From Planctomycetaceae bacterium (GTDB lineage Bacteria; Planctomycetota; Planctomycetia; Planctomycetales; Planctomycetaceae): 12,376 nucleotides of DNA. Within the stretch, counting starts at the first letter, position 1, and every line of letters starts with the position of its first letter. The notes below the pieces were generated by a model. That model searched no databases. It was given only the letters and a program-made list of their open reading frames with translations, and was not told the origin of the DNA. Where the stretch lies: contig CANJZR010000049.1 of NCBI GenBank assembly GCA_947479075.1, positions 1-12,376 on the forward strand, read 5' to 3'. This document shows, piece by piece, positions 1 to 7,009 of the stretch. The position numbers and the translations under genes are program-made.

Positions 1-147
1 CAGTGCAAGGTCATCGATGGTCTGGGGATGCTCGTGAACCAGGGCATCATCGGCGTCGAGTACTGGACAGCTGCGACCACCGGAACGCAGATCTCGCCCG
101 ACGCTTCCGTGATGCGGAAAGCCCTCGAAGATGTCTTCAGCGAGTAG
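1..147 (+). CDS. aroE: Shikimate dehydrogenase, C-terminal end (partial)
   Basis: Only the last 48 codons are present, reading in frame from base 1 to a TAG stop at 145-147. The peptide contains DGLGMLVNQG followed by VEYWT and, near the end, MRKALEDVF. This matches the usual C-terminus of AroE, where a G-MLV-Q helix is followed by E-WTG and a final M--AL helix. AroE reduces 3-dehydroshikimate to shikimate with NADPH in the cytoplasmic pathway to aromatic amino acids. Some planctomycetes are thought to fuse AroE to type I dehydroquinase (AroD); the upstream part lies outside the window, so that cannot be judged. The nearest following gene is 380 bases downstream, so this looks like the end of a transcription unit. 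Confidence 0.85.
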   Translation, partial: QCKVIDGLGMLVNQGIIGVEYWTAATTGTQISPDASVMRKALEDVFSE

Positions 148-526
148 CCCGCTGGAGCTGCGGCGAGCGGGGCGGCGTCAGCCCCCCGGTGCTATTAAGC
201 TCGCGGAGAGTTTGTGTGGCCTTGTGAACGCTTCCTGCCGATTTCGAAGCACAAAGCACCATCCGGCTCACGCCGGACGCTCGCCTGCCTGGGACCAGAG
301 CTGAGATGGGGAGAGGGATTTCGAGTTTCAAATCCCGATTTCCCGTTTTCGACTGATCCCCTGCCTGTCATTTTACGTTCTGAGAAGATCGGCGAATCTC
401 GCAGCTGTGGGCCGCTGCATCTCGCCTGATCACTCCTCACTGCGTAAGATGCGCCATGATGTTTGTCTCATTCCGAAGCGACGCTGAGGCAGCGAGGGCA
501 TGCTGTTTCCGCCGGGAGTTCCGAAC
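148..526. other. Intergenic region between aroE and the PspA-family gene
   Basis: No reading frame here has convincing coding character. The region holds the first copy of the paired inverted element (165-282). The stretch 283-500 is unremarkable, and I could not pick a convincing sigma-70 promoter by eye. The Shine-Dalgarno sequence of the next gene, GGGAG, is at 514-518. Confidence 0.6.
165..282. repeat. Paired inverted repeat element, copy 1
   Basis: The left end (165-183) reads GAGCG, four bases, then GGCGTCAGCC. The right end (265-282) carries the inverse order: GGCTCACGCC, three bases, then CGCTC. Both fit the consensus GGCT-NN-CGCC, 3-4 bases, CGCTC, placed in inverted orientation with about 80 bases between. 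The right end is itself a hairpin, TCCGGC-TCAC-GCCGGA at 262-277. The interior is recognisably similar to copy 2 at 1056-1162. It resembles a REP/BIME or MITE-type non-autonomous repeat; no transposase is nearby. Confidence 0.6.
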
Positions 527-1057
527 ATGCCGTACTTCAGCCGGCTGACCGAAATCGTGACCTGCAACCTCACCGCCCTGCTCGACGGAGCAGAGGACCG
601 GCAGGCCACACTCGAAGAGATCATCAAGGAAATCCAGGACGGGGTCACCGGTGCCAAACGGAGTGTCCGTACTGCGGAAAACAACGTCACCCGCATCGAA
701 TGCGAGATTTCGGAACAGCTGATCCAGTCGGGCGAATGGATGACCAAAGCCCGCGACTACCTGGAAAAGGATCGTGAAGACCTCGCCCGTAATGCCCTGT
801 CCCGGAAGAAAGAGGTGGAGAATCTGATTGCTGGCCTGGAACAGCAATTGAATGCCGCTGTCTCCACGCGGGATCACCTGAAGACGACTCTGCATGCTCT
901 GGAAGCCCGTCTGGCCGATGCCCAGCGTCGCCGTACGACAGCGCCAGCGGGCGAAACCGAATTACCGTACCGCGAAGAAACGATCCTGATCGCCTCGCAC
1001 ACCGAGAGCATCGAAGCCGAACTCGCCGCCCTGCGTCGTGAAGTCCGCGGGTCGTGA
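527..1057 (+). CDS. pspA: PspA/IM30 family coiled-coil protein
   Basis: The 176-residue product begins MPYFSRLTEIVTCNLTALLD, close to the PspA/IM30 N-terminal amphipathic helix (usual form: hydrophobic F-R, then N-NALLD-AEDP). The remainder is almost all charged heptad-like helix (about residues 25-135), ending in ELAALRREV as many PspA proteins do. PspA proteins bind stressed inner membrane and form ESCRT-III-like helical assemblies. At 176 residues it is shorter than the usual ~220; the loss appears to be in the later helices, not at the very end. I chose ATG 527 over the in-frame ATG at 500 because GGGAG lies 8 bases upstream and the PspA homology begins here. No PspF, PspB or PspC homologue is visible. 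The stop codon overlaps the left end of repeat copy 2. Confidence 0.85.
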   Translation: MPYFSRLTEIVTCNLTALLDGAEDRQATLEEIIKEIQDGVTGAKRSVRTAENNVTRIECEISEQLIQSGEWMTKARDYLEKDREDLARNALSRKKEVENLIAGLEQQLNAAVSTRDHLKTTLHALEARLADAQRRRTTAPAGETELPYREETILIASHTESIEAELAALRREVRGS

Positions 1058-1162
1058 GCGACAGGGCGCAAGCCCTCGGCTCTGCTCCGCATGCATGGCC
1101 GAGTTCGTGTCCTTCTCTGCGATTCGCCCCCACCAGAGCCGGTGGCTAGCGCCACGCCGCTC
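1056..1162. repeat. Paired inverted repeat element, copy 2
   Basis: The left end (1056-1074) reads GAGCG, ACAG, GGCGCAAGCC. The right end (1144-1162) reads GGCTAGCGCC, ACGC, CGCTC. These have the same consensus and inverted arrangement as copy 1. The left end forms a hairpin with a GNRA loop, AGGGC-GCAA-GCCCT at 1063-1076. The interior shares with copy 1 a GAGTTYGTGT block, a following CCTT, and a TTC-CTG-CGATT-TCG-like block. It fills most of the 128-base gap between the PspA-family gene and the MFS gene and begins inside the upstream TGA stop codon. Confidence 0.6.
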
Positions 1163-1185
1163 ACGAAATCTGCACGCAGGCTTTA

Positions 1186-2472
1186 ATGCCCGAAACACAC
1201 GCCAATTCCACAACGTTGCCGCGTTCGGTCTGGGTCCTCAGCCTGATCTCCTTCTTCGCCGATGTCTCGAGCGAGATGGTCTACCCGATTCTGCCGCTCT
1301 TCACGGTGCAGATCCTCGGGTCTTCGAAGTCCAAGCTGGGGTTGATGGAAGGGGCTGCGGTACTGCTCGTCGCACTGATGTCGGCCTACGCCGGGTTTCG
1401 CAGCGATCGCAAGGGACCGGGCGGTGGCCGCGTGAAATGGATTCGACTCGGATATGGGATGCCGGTCCTGGGCAAGGCTCTCATCGCCGTGGCGACCACC
1501 TGGCCGCTGGTCATGGGAGGGCGACTGCTCGATCGCTTCGGGAAGGGACTGCGCGGGGCTCCACGAGATGCGTTGATCGCCGATGCCGTGACTGCCGACC
1601 AGCGCGGCCGGGCATTCGGTCTGCACCGGGCTTTTGATACGACGGGAGCCCTGCTGGGCGTTCTGGCCGCGTCATTCCTGCTCTGGTGGCTGACCGGAAC
1701 CCCAGAAACCCCCTCTGATCCGGACACCCTGGCCAGTGCGGCGCAGACGCCTGCGTGGGTCTACCGGGTCATTCTCTGGACCGGAGCGGGATTGGGGCTG
1801 GCAGCTCTCGGCCTGACAATGCTCGTTCAGGAAACCGAACCGGCCCCTGGAGAAGCAGATCCGCCTGCAGCTCCTGATAGCGCTCATACCGTGCCGAGTG
1901 GCGGCTGGCGAAGTATGCCCTGCTCATACTGGGCCGTGCTGTCGGTCCTCGGTTTATTCTCACTCGCGAACAGTAGTGACACGTTTTTGCTGCTCCGGGC
2001 GAGTGATCTCGGTTTCACACCTTGGAAGGCGGTCCTCGTCTACGCGATCTTCAATGTCACGTATGCCGGGCTCTCCTACCCCATCGGTGTGCTGAGCGAT
2101 CGGCTGGGCCGGTGGAGGATCATTGCCATGGGCTGGGCGATTTACGCCGCGGTGTATGCCGCCATCGCCGTGCTGCCGAAGTCACAGGCCTGGGGTCTGT
2201 GGCCGTTGATGGCGATCTATGGCGTGTACATGGCGCTGACCGATGGTGTCGGCAAAGCCCTGATCGCCGACCACGCCCCGCAGGAAGCCCGCGGAGCGGC
2301 GATGGGGATGTTCTACGCCCTGACAGGGCTGACGACACTGGGAGCCAGCCTGCTCGCCGGGGTCATCTGGGACCAGGCGGGGCCCCAGGCAGCCCTGTTG
2401 ACCAGCGCGGGGTTCGCAGTCCTCGCACTGATCGGGCTCGGACTGGTCCGTGGCAGCATCCGTGGACGATAA
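1186..2472 (+). CDS. MFS transporter, 12 predicted membrane helices
   Basis: The 428-residue product is hydrophobic throughout and about the usual MFS length. Residues 18-40 form the first helix (LISFFADVSSEMVYPILPLF), followed by an SDR loop near residue 74. The segment DRFGKGLRGAPRDALIAD (116-133), then HRAFDTTGALLGVL (147-160), is typical of a bacterial MFS branch of unknown substrate. A hydrophilic Pro/Ala/Glu-rich loop (about 215-242) separates the halves. The second half has the motif A-like GVLSDRLGRWR (301-311) and a DGVGKALIAD segment (353-362) that mirrors the GKGLRGAPRD region. It sits in the inner membrane and probably exports or imports a small molecule by proton coupling. An AGG ribosome-binding trace lies at 1178-1180. 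The substrate cannot be told from sequence. Confidence 0.9.
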   Translation: MPETHANSTTLPRSVWVLSLISFFADVSSEMVYPILPLFTVQILGSSKSKLGLMEGAAVLLVALMSAYAGFRSDRKGPGGGRVKWIRLGYGMPVLGKALIAVATTWPLVMGGRLLDRFGKGLRGAPRDALIADAVTADQRGRAFGLHRAFDTTGALLGVLAASFLLWWLTGTPETPSDPDTLASAAQTPAWVYRVILWTGAGLGLAALGLTMLVQETEPAPGEADPPAAPDSAHTVPSGGWRSMPCSYWAVLSVLGLFSLANSSDTFLLLRASDLGFTPWKAVLVYAIFNVTYAGLSYPIGVLSDRLGRWRIIAMGWAIYAAVYAAIAVLPKSQAWGLWPLMAIYGVYMALTDGVGKALIADHAPQEARGAAMGMFYALTGLTTLGASLLAGVIWDQAGPQAALLTSAGFAVLALIGLGLVRGSIRGR

Positions 2473-2514
2473 GACAAGGCACCACCGACATCGCAACAAG
2501 GACGTTTCTGTCAG

Positions 2515-3210
2515 ATGCCCTCGATCACCTACTCCCCCGGCCCCCAACTCCACTCAGTTCGCTCACCTGACGGGAAAGTCATCTCGATCCCCGCCGGGTG
2601 GGTGCTGCTTCCCCCCGGCGACGCAGCGTTAACCCTGCGGGTGAAAGCAGCGGGTGACCACTTCGTCGTGGCAGAAAAGAAGGGTCGCAAGGTCTTTTCA
2701 CTGGGCGTCTGGGCTCCCACAGAGACCATCGAACGCATTCGAGAGGACCTGCTCGCCGAACGCTCCACGGAAAGTTTTGCCAGGAAGCAGGAGGCAGCTG
2801 CCAAGCGACGCGTGAAAGCTCAATCGGAATATGTCGAGGACTTCCACGGAGCTGTGCTGCAGTTCCTGGGGTTCGATGTGCGATATGGCGACCTCGCGCA
2901 ACAGTTGGCCAGCGCGGTCACCGCTCACGCCACCCCCGTGGGCAGTGGCACCGTCGCCCGAACGAAACGCATTCCGGTCGAACAGCGGGCTGAAGCTGCG
3001 GTCATTGCGTGGATGCGGCACCAGACGACCGGCTACGACGATATGGTGATCCCCCGCGTGAAGGGCAAACGGCGGGAAGTACGCCGCATGCTCGCCCGTC
3101 GATCACACGAGCTACTCGAAAGATACCGAAGAGGGACGCCTCTCGACGCCGCCTGCCCGCTGCGAAGTGCCTTGACCAAGGCAACGAACCCACACAACGC
3201 TGACGCCTGA
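2515..3210 (+). CDS. DUF2293-type uncharacterised protein
   Basis: The product is 231 residues and soluble, with no signal peptide or membrane segment. The N-terminal ~75 residues (SPDGKVISIPAGWVLLPPGD, then GDHFVVAEKKGRKVFSLGVW) look like a small beta-rich domain. A basic helical linker follows (about 75-105). The C-terminal part has AEAAVIAWMRHQTTGYDDM (159-177) and a basic run KGKRREVRRMLARRSHELL (183-201), resembling DUF2293 from memory: A-x-A-x-x-RH-x-x-T-x-YD, then R-x-x-V-R. The function is unknown; the basic C-terminus would suit nucleic-acid contact, but that is a guess. AAGGA at 2498-2502 is 12 bases before the ATG, a long spacing. It lies 42 bases after the MFS gene, so co-transcription is possible. 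It ends towards the convergent S4 gene. Confidence 0.75.
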   Translation: MPSITYSPGPQLHSVRSPDGKVISIPAGWVLLPPGDAALTLRVKAAGDHFVVAEKKGRKVFSLGVWAPTETIERIREDLLAERSTESFARKQEAAAKRRVKAQSEYVEDFHGAVLQFLGFDVRYGDLAQQLASAVTAHATPVGSGTVARTKRIPVEQRAEAAVIAWMRHQTTGYDDMVIPRVKGKRREVRRMLARRSHELLERYRRGTPLDAACPLRSALTKATNPHNADA

Positions 3211-3267
3211 GCTGTGAATACGCAGATGCCCCGATCGGCTTCAGAATTCGAGCTCACACTCAAGAGA

Positions 3268-3326
3268 GACAGACAGGAATGTCTGTCCTACTGAAGGCAT
3301 AAGTGGGACAGACATTCCTGTCTGTC
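3268..3326. repeat. Two inverted hairpin repeats between convergent genes
   Basis: Two 21-base units, 3268-3288 and 3306-3326, are exact reverse complements of each other. Each is also a self-complementary hairpin: GACAGACA at 3268-3275 pairs with TGTCTGTC across a GGAA loop, and the second unit has the same stem across TTCC. They lie between the ends of the DUF2293-type gene (+) and the S4 gene (-). Neither unit is followed by a T-run on the relevant strand, so if they stop transcription they are not classical intrinsic terminators. A related pair lies at 7973-8077. Confidence 0.75.
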
Positions 3327-3354
3327 CTGGGTGAACACGATTTGCGACTGCACG

Positions 3355-3573
3355 CTACAGGCTTGAAACCACAGCTGTTTGGCTGTGAAACTCCACACGG
3401 TCGCCGATCGTCAGTTGGCGACGGCGGCGCGTGTCGACCTTGCCATTTACGCGAACTTCACCGCCTTGAATGGCCATCTTGGCCTGCCCTCCCGAATCGA
3501 CCCAGCCCTGAATCTTCAGGAACTGTTCGAGAGTCAGCTTGGTGTGAACTTCGGATTCGAAATCGTGCGACAT
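3355..3573 (-). CDS. S4-domain RNA-binding protein, YaaA/YbcJ type
   Basis: The 72-residue product is almost wholly a single S4 domain (about residues 12-62). It shows LEQFLKIQGWVDSGGQAK, then GGEVRVNGKVDTRR and a closing LTIGDRVEF. This is the usual pattern of the small stand-alone S4 proteins YbcJ/YaaA: L-QFLK----V-SGG-AK--I--G-V-VNG-VETRR-+-L--GD-V-F. S4 domains bind structured RNA; the partner of this subgroup is not established as far as I know. A GAGG ribosome-binding trace sits four bases before the ATG on the minus strand. The gene follows the isomerase-like gene by 132 bases on the same strand. Confidence 0.9.
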   Translation of the reverse strand: MSHDFESEVHTKLTLEQFLKIQGWVDSGGQAKMAIQGGEVRVNGKVDTRRRRQLTIGDRVEFHSQTAVVSSL

Positions 3574-3705
3574 GAGACCTCAGTAAGTCGATATTCATCT
3601 GCTAAGAACGAGCGATTAGCGTGCGAGAAGCCCAACGTCGCCGGCCCTCGCTCACCCTTCGGATTGGTGAAGAGAAGATCGGTGGACAGCGAGCTGAACA
3701 GCTGA

Positions 3706-4584
3706 CTACGCCAGCTCCAGTACCTTCTTCATCCGGGCTGCGATGTCGGCGAGGACTTCTTCTCCACCGCCACCGACTTCCGAGGTCGCCCAGCCGTTGT
3801 AGCCGATTTCAGCCAGAGCCGTCAGGATCTCGGGCCAGTTCTCACTGCCGTCCCCGATGCTGCACCAGCTCTTCTCCATGTGGTAGCCCTTGAAGTCGAA
3901 CTTCACCAGCCGTTTTCCGAGCTTGCGAATCCAGGTCTCCGAGGGAACCTTGTACTTCAGCATGTTGCTGCAGTCGAAGTACGCCGCCACCCACGGGCTC
4001 TGGAACGAATCGACGAAATCGATCATCTGCTCGGGCGAGGTGATGAAGTTGTTCCACACGGTCTCGATCGCAATCTTGACCTTCAGCTCTTCAGCCAGTG
4101 GGAGGGCCTTTTTGATTTCGGTCTGAGCACGCTCAAAGCACTGCTCATAGGTCACGCCGTCTTTCACCACACCCGGCACAAGCAACGCCGTCTCCGCGCC
4201 AAAGAAGTGGGCATCGCGAATCGAGGTCTTCAGCCCTTCGAGCCCTTTGGCCCGCACCTCGGGATTCGGATCGGACAGCGGGTGCGACCAGTGGAGCGAG
4301 CCAATCGAGCCGTGCATCACAATGCCGGTCTGCTCGCAGGCGGCCTTCAGGGCGGGCAGGTCGATCTCGCTCGGGCTGCCAATCTCGACCCCCTGAAACC
4401 CCACCTTCTTGAGCAGTTCCATCTTGGCGAGTTCATCGCCCTTGATCCCGATCATCGAGTGTTTGACCGCGATACGCAGCTTCGGCCGCTTCTTCTCCGC
4501 AGCTGGTAGCGAACTTGCCACAGCTCCCAGAGCCACTGCGGCACTCGTTCCGAGGAATTGACGACGATCGAGATTCAGCGACAT
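3706..4584 (-). CDS. Tat-exported sugar phosphate isomerase/epimerase-like TIM-barrel protein
   Basis: The product is 292 residues. The N-terminus has a twin-arginine signal, DRRQFLGTSAAVALGAVASS (6-25), cleaved probably near residues 28-30. The mature part fits the xylose isomerase-like TIM barrel (AP endonuclease 2 superfamily): VGFQGVEIGSPSE early, then strand-end acidic residues at IAIETVWNN (E174), AAYFDCSN (D204), KFDFKGYH (H235) and TSEVGGG (E269), the likely divalent-metal ligands. Such exported copies are expanded in planctomycetes and are thought to act on sugars or cyclitols in the periplasm, but the substrate is unknown. Minus-strand neighbours are the S4 gene downstream and, 179 bases upstream, the acidic small protein. 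I see no strong Shine-Dalgarno before the ATG. Confidence 0.88.
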   Translation of the reverse strand: MSLNLDRRQFLGTSAAVALGAVASSLPAAEKKRPKLRIAVKHSMIGIKGDELAKMELLKKVGFQGVEIGSPSEIDLPALKAACEQTGIVMHGSIGSLHWSHPLSDPNPEVRAKGLEGLKTSIRDAHFFGAETALLVPGVVKDGVTYEQCFERAQTEIKKALPLAEELKVKIAIETVWNNFITSPEQMIDFVDSFQSPWVAAYFDCSNMLKYKVPSETWIRKLGKRLVKFDFKGYHMEKSWCSIGDGSENWPEILTALAEIGYNGWATSEVGGGGEEVLADIAARMKKVLELA

Positions 4585-4763
4585 GGAAGAGCCCTGTCAA
4601 AAAGTGCAAAGTCGAGTCAGTCACTTTACGATGGAGCCCCGGCGTTGAAAACCCTGTGAGATTAAGACAACCCCATCGAGTTGCACGCGGGACGGCCAGC
4701 CGGGGCGTACGGGAACACCGGGTCCAGAGCGACTGCGGAGGAGTGACGACGATGAACCTGGGA

Positions 4764-5159
4764 TCAGGACTCAGTCGGCCGCTCATTCGAATCTGGCTGT
4801 TCCGGTGCGGGTTGCTTCAAAAACTTCTCGTGAAAGTCACGAAACTCAGCTCGACCGGATTTCAAAATGTCGGTCCCGCCATCGGAGATGTTGGGAATCA
4901 CATCTGGTAATTCACCGAGAAGGCTACCCGGCTCGTCTTCATCATCATCGAAAACAGACCCGCCTGATTCTTCCAGGTCACTGTAACGACTCGCCCTCGT
5001 CAGCAAGTCATCTGTTCCGGGCTCGCTCTGACTTTTCCGTAAGGCTTCGAGGCTGCCGAGCGGAGAGGGGCCCGAGAAATGTTCCTCTTGTTCCAGAGGC
5101 TGTTCCGGAACGGGCTTGGGGGGAGTGTTGTGATGAAAACCTTCGCCGGTACCGGTCAT
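4764..5159 (-). CDS. Small acidic hypothetical protein
   Basis: The 131-residue product is not recognised. It is hydrophilic and strongly acidic, with Pro/Glu-rich ends and an acidic run SVFDDDEDEPGSLLGELPD in the middle (about 68-86). It has no signal peptide, membrane segment or cysteines and is probably largely disordered. The frame is open from a plausible ATG, and codon choice on this strand looks like that of its neighbours, which favours a real gene. It begins 40 bases after the bioD stop on the same strand, suggesting co-transcription. No good Shine-Dalgarno is seen upstream, and an overlapping frame on the other strand cannot be formally excluded. Confidence 0.55.
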   Translation of the reverse strand: MTGTGEGFHHNTPPKPVPEQPLEQEEHFSGPSPLGSLEALRKSQSEPGTDDLLTRASRYSDLEESGGSVFDDDEDEPGSLLGELPDVIPNISDGGTDILKSGRAEFRDFHEKFLKQPAPEQPDSNERPTES

Positions 5160-5199
5160 GGATCACTCATTCTATTGGAGACGACGAAGCATTAAGTGA

Positions 5200-5961
5200 T
5201 CACTTTCGTCGTCCCCCTGAGACAAAAGCTCGCATGGCATGCCATATCGTCTCCGGGAGTGGTCCCGGCTGCAACTGTACAGACATCTGAAAAGGAAACT
5301 GCCCCCACACGCGAACGACTCCACGCTGTTCGATCTCAGCGCTGTTCGTGGTGAACGACTCGTCGGGTTGCAGGGTCAGGCTGTTCAACACGACTCCGGC
5401 GACTGTGAGCCCGCGTTTCCGGATGGCCTCGATCGTCAGCAGCGTCTGATTGATTGTCCCCAGTCGATTCGGCGACACCACAATCACCGGCAGGGCGATG
5501 CGTTCCGCCAGATCGGCATTCAACCAGTTCGCGGAGATCGGTGAGTAGAAGCCCCCTGCTCCCTCAACCACGACCATTTCCGCCTGCCCAGCCAGCCACC
5601 GGTAGCCATCCACCAGCAATGCCTCGTCGACTGATCGCCCTTCCTGCTTTGCAGCTGCTGGAGGGCTGAGCGGGGTGAGAAACCGCTGGGGACAGATCCG
5701 TTCGCGCGGCCAGCGTTCAAGCGTCGCAAAAAAGAGGCTCTCGACATCTCCCCAGTAAGGTCGGGGCGCGACGTGCGGGTTTTCGAGCGAACCAGGTGTT
5801 CCGGTCTCTTCGACGAGCGAAAACTCTGCCCCGGAACAAGCGGGCTTATACGCGGCGACATTTGCCCCCTCAGCCATCAGCGCTCGCAACAGCGAGGTCG
5901 TCACGACCGTCTTGCCCACTCCCGTGTCGGTGCCGGTGATAAAAAAGCCATCTGGAGGCAT
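5200..5961 (-). CDS. bioD: Dethiobiotin synthetase
   Basis: The 253-residue product begins MPPDGFFITGTDTGVGKT, with the BioD P-loop at residues 10-18 (GTDTGVGKT). Further family marks follow in order: AAYKPACSG (36-44; Lys39 contacts diaminopelargonate and carbamate), VVVEGAGGFYSPI (130-142), and LPVIVVSPNRLGTINQTLLT (157-176), close to the usual LPVILV---LG-INH-LLT. BioD makes dethiobiotin from 7,8-diaminopelargonate, CO2 and ATP in the cytoplasm. The reading frame continues upstream to 6030, but BioD homology starts at the ATG at 5961, which I prefer. A possible AGGA lies about 14 bases upstream, rather far. No other biotin gene is in the window, and I found no BirA-type operator in the upstream gap. 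Confidence 0.93.
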   Translation of the reverse strand: MPPDGFFITGTDTGVGKTVVTTSLLRALMAEGANVAAYKPACSGAEFSLVEETGTPGSLENPHVAPRPYWGDVESLFFATLERWPRERICPQRFLTPLSPPAAAKQEGRSVDEALLVDGYRWLAGQAEMVVVEGAGGFYSPISANWLNADLAERIALPVIVVSPNRLGTINQTLLTIEAIRKRGLTVAGVVLNSLTLQPDESFTTNSAEIEQRGVVRVWGQFPFQMSVQLQPGPLPETIWHAMRAFVSGGRRK

Positions 5962-5994
5962 GATCGACCGGGAATTCCTGAATGGATACTGGCG

Positions 5995-6011
5995 ACCGGA
6001 ACCGATCCGGT
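5995..6011. promoter_or_regulatory. Short inverted repeat upstream of bioD
   Basis: ACCGGA-ACCGA-TCCGGT is a perfect 6-base inverted repeat 33 bases before the bioD start, within the 227-base divergent gap. It could be an operator or leader hairpin, or chance in GC-rich DNA. It does not resemble the known BirA operator (TTGTAAACC-type half sites). Confidence 0.2.
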
Positions 6012-6188
6012 TGTTTCCACATTGGACCAATCTGGCCGGGTGGAATCTACTCCTGCCTGCCGTAAAACGCCCGTTCCCGCCAACTCTGTTTGAGAGTCTC
6101 TTCGATTCACGTTAAACTGAAGGCATCGCACAATTTCCAGCCGGTCTGGCTGGAGACTTTCCCAAACTCCTGCGGAGTATCCGTTCGC

Positions 6189-6977
6189 ATGCTGCCCCGG
6201 CATGAAGTCTTCCCACACGTGATTGAAATGAATCTCCAGGCCCGGCGTCGCTTGGGGTGTGCCATCTATATGGTGCACGACGCGGGCGAGTGGATGCTGA
6301 TCGATGTCGGGTATGAAGATACGCTCGATGACATGATCGGAATCATCCGGGATATGGACTTCCCGCTGAACCAGTGCAAGTACCTGGTCGCGACCCATGC
6401 GGATGTCGACCACATCCAGGGACTGAAACGGGCCAAGGAGATCATGCCCAACGCCCAGGTGATCGGCCATCCCCAGGCCGCTGAGCTGCTGGCCACGGGC
6501 GAACGGGTGATGACCTATGCCGAAATTACGGCTCAGGGGATCTCCATCGATCTGCCAGCGGTCAAATTCGACAAGCTCATCAACGAGGGTGACGTGCTGA
6601 CGCTCGGCTCGCTCAAGCTCGATGTGTGGCACACACCCGGACATGCTCCAGCCCAGCTGGCTTTTCGCATGGGGAACATCCTGTTTTCAGGCGACAATAT
6701 CTACCGTGACGGGTGCGTGGGGAACATCGATGCCCATCACGGGTCTGACATTCCGGCGTTCCTGCGTTCGCTGACGCGGATCCGGAACAGCGATGTCGAT
6801 TGGCTGTTGCCGAGCCACGGACCGATTTTCCGTAATGACCGTCAGACACTCGACGCTACAATTGCACGTCTGACTCAGTATCAGCACATGGCTGACTTCG
6901 GAACATGCGCAGTCGACTGGCCACTCCTCGAAGAGTGGGACGCTGAGCTGGCGAGAGGACAGGGGCCGAAAGCGTAA
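6189..6977 (+). CDS. Metallo-beta-lactamase-fold hydrolase
   Basis: The 262-residue product has the full set of MBL-fold landmarks: MLIDVGYED (36-44), THADVDHIQG (69-78), HTPGHAPAQLAF (148-159), FSGDNIYRDG (166-175) and LPSHGPIF (207-214). Predicted metal ligands are H70, D72, D74, H75, H152, D169 and H210. The metal motif is H-x-D-x-D-H, with Asp where most hydrolases have the second His; flavodiiron proteins show a comparable H-x-E-x-D-H. The substrate is unknown; a thioester or lactone hydrolase role is only a family guess. The frame is open further upstream, but ATG 6189, with GGAG at 6174-6177, fits the domain start best. The next gene begins 32 bases downstream and is probably co-transcribed. 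Confidence 0.87.
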   Translation: MLPRHEVFPHVIEMNLQARRRLGCAIYMVHDAGEWMLIDVGYEDTLDDMIGIIRDMDFPLNQCKYLVATHADVDHIQGLKRAKEIMPNAQVIGHPQAAELLATGERVMTYAEITAQGISIDLPAVKFDKLINEGDVLTLGSLKLDVWHTPGHAPAQLAFRMGNILFSGDNIYRDGCVGNIDAHHGSDIPAFLRSLTRIRNSDVDWLLPSHGPIFRNDRQTLDATIARLTQYQHMADFGTCAVDWPLLEEWDAELARGQGPKA

Positions 6978-7009
6978 ACACGGCCCGCGGTAACACGGAA
7001 GGGGTCATC

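Noticed and set aside
3880..4509. 209-codon open frame on the plus strand
   Set aside because: It is the antisense shadow of the Tat-exported TIM-barrel gene.
4752..4910. Small plus-strand frame beginning ATG-AAC-CTG with GGAGGAG upstream
   Set aside because: It has a good-looking ribosome-binding sequence, but it is antisense to the end of the acidic protein gene and its 52-residue product has no recognisable features. The minus-strand gene is preferred.
6090..6117. Possible sigma-70 promoter TTGAGA-16-TTAAAC before the MBL-fold gene
   Set aside because: The -10 box matches only three of six consensus positions, and planctomycete promoters are poorly defined. It is too weak to annotate.
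5962..6188. BirA-type biotin operator near bioD
   Set aside because: I looked for TTGTAAACC-N15-GGTTTACAA-like half sites and found none; only an unrelated ACCGGA/TCCGGT repeat is present.
5901..6644. 247-codon open frame on the minus strand
   Set aside because: It spans the divergent gap and runs antisense to the MBL-fold gene; its translation has no family features.
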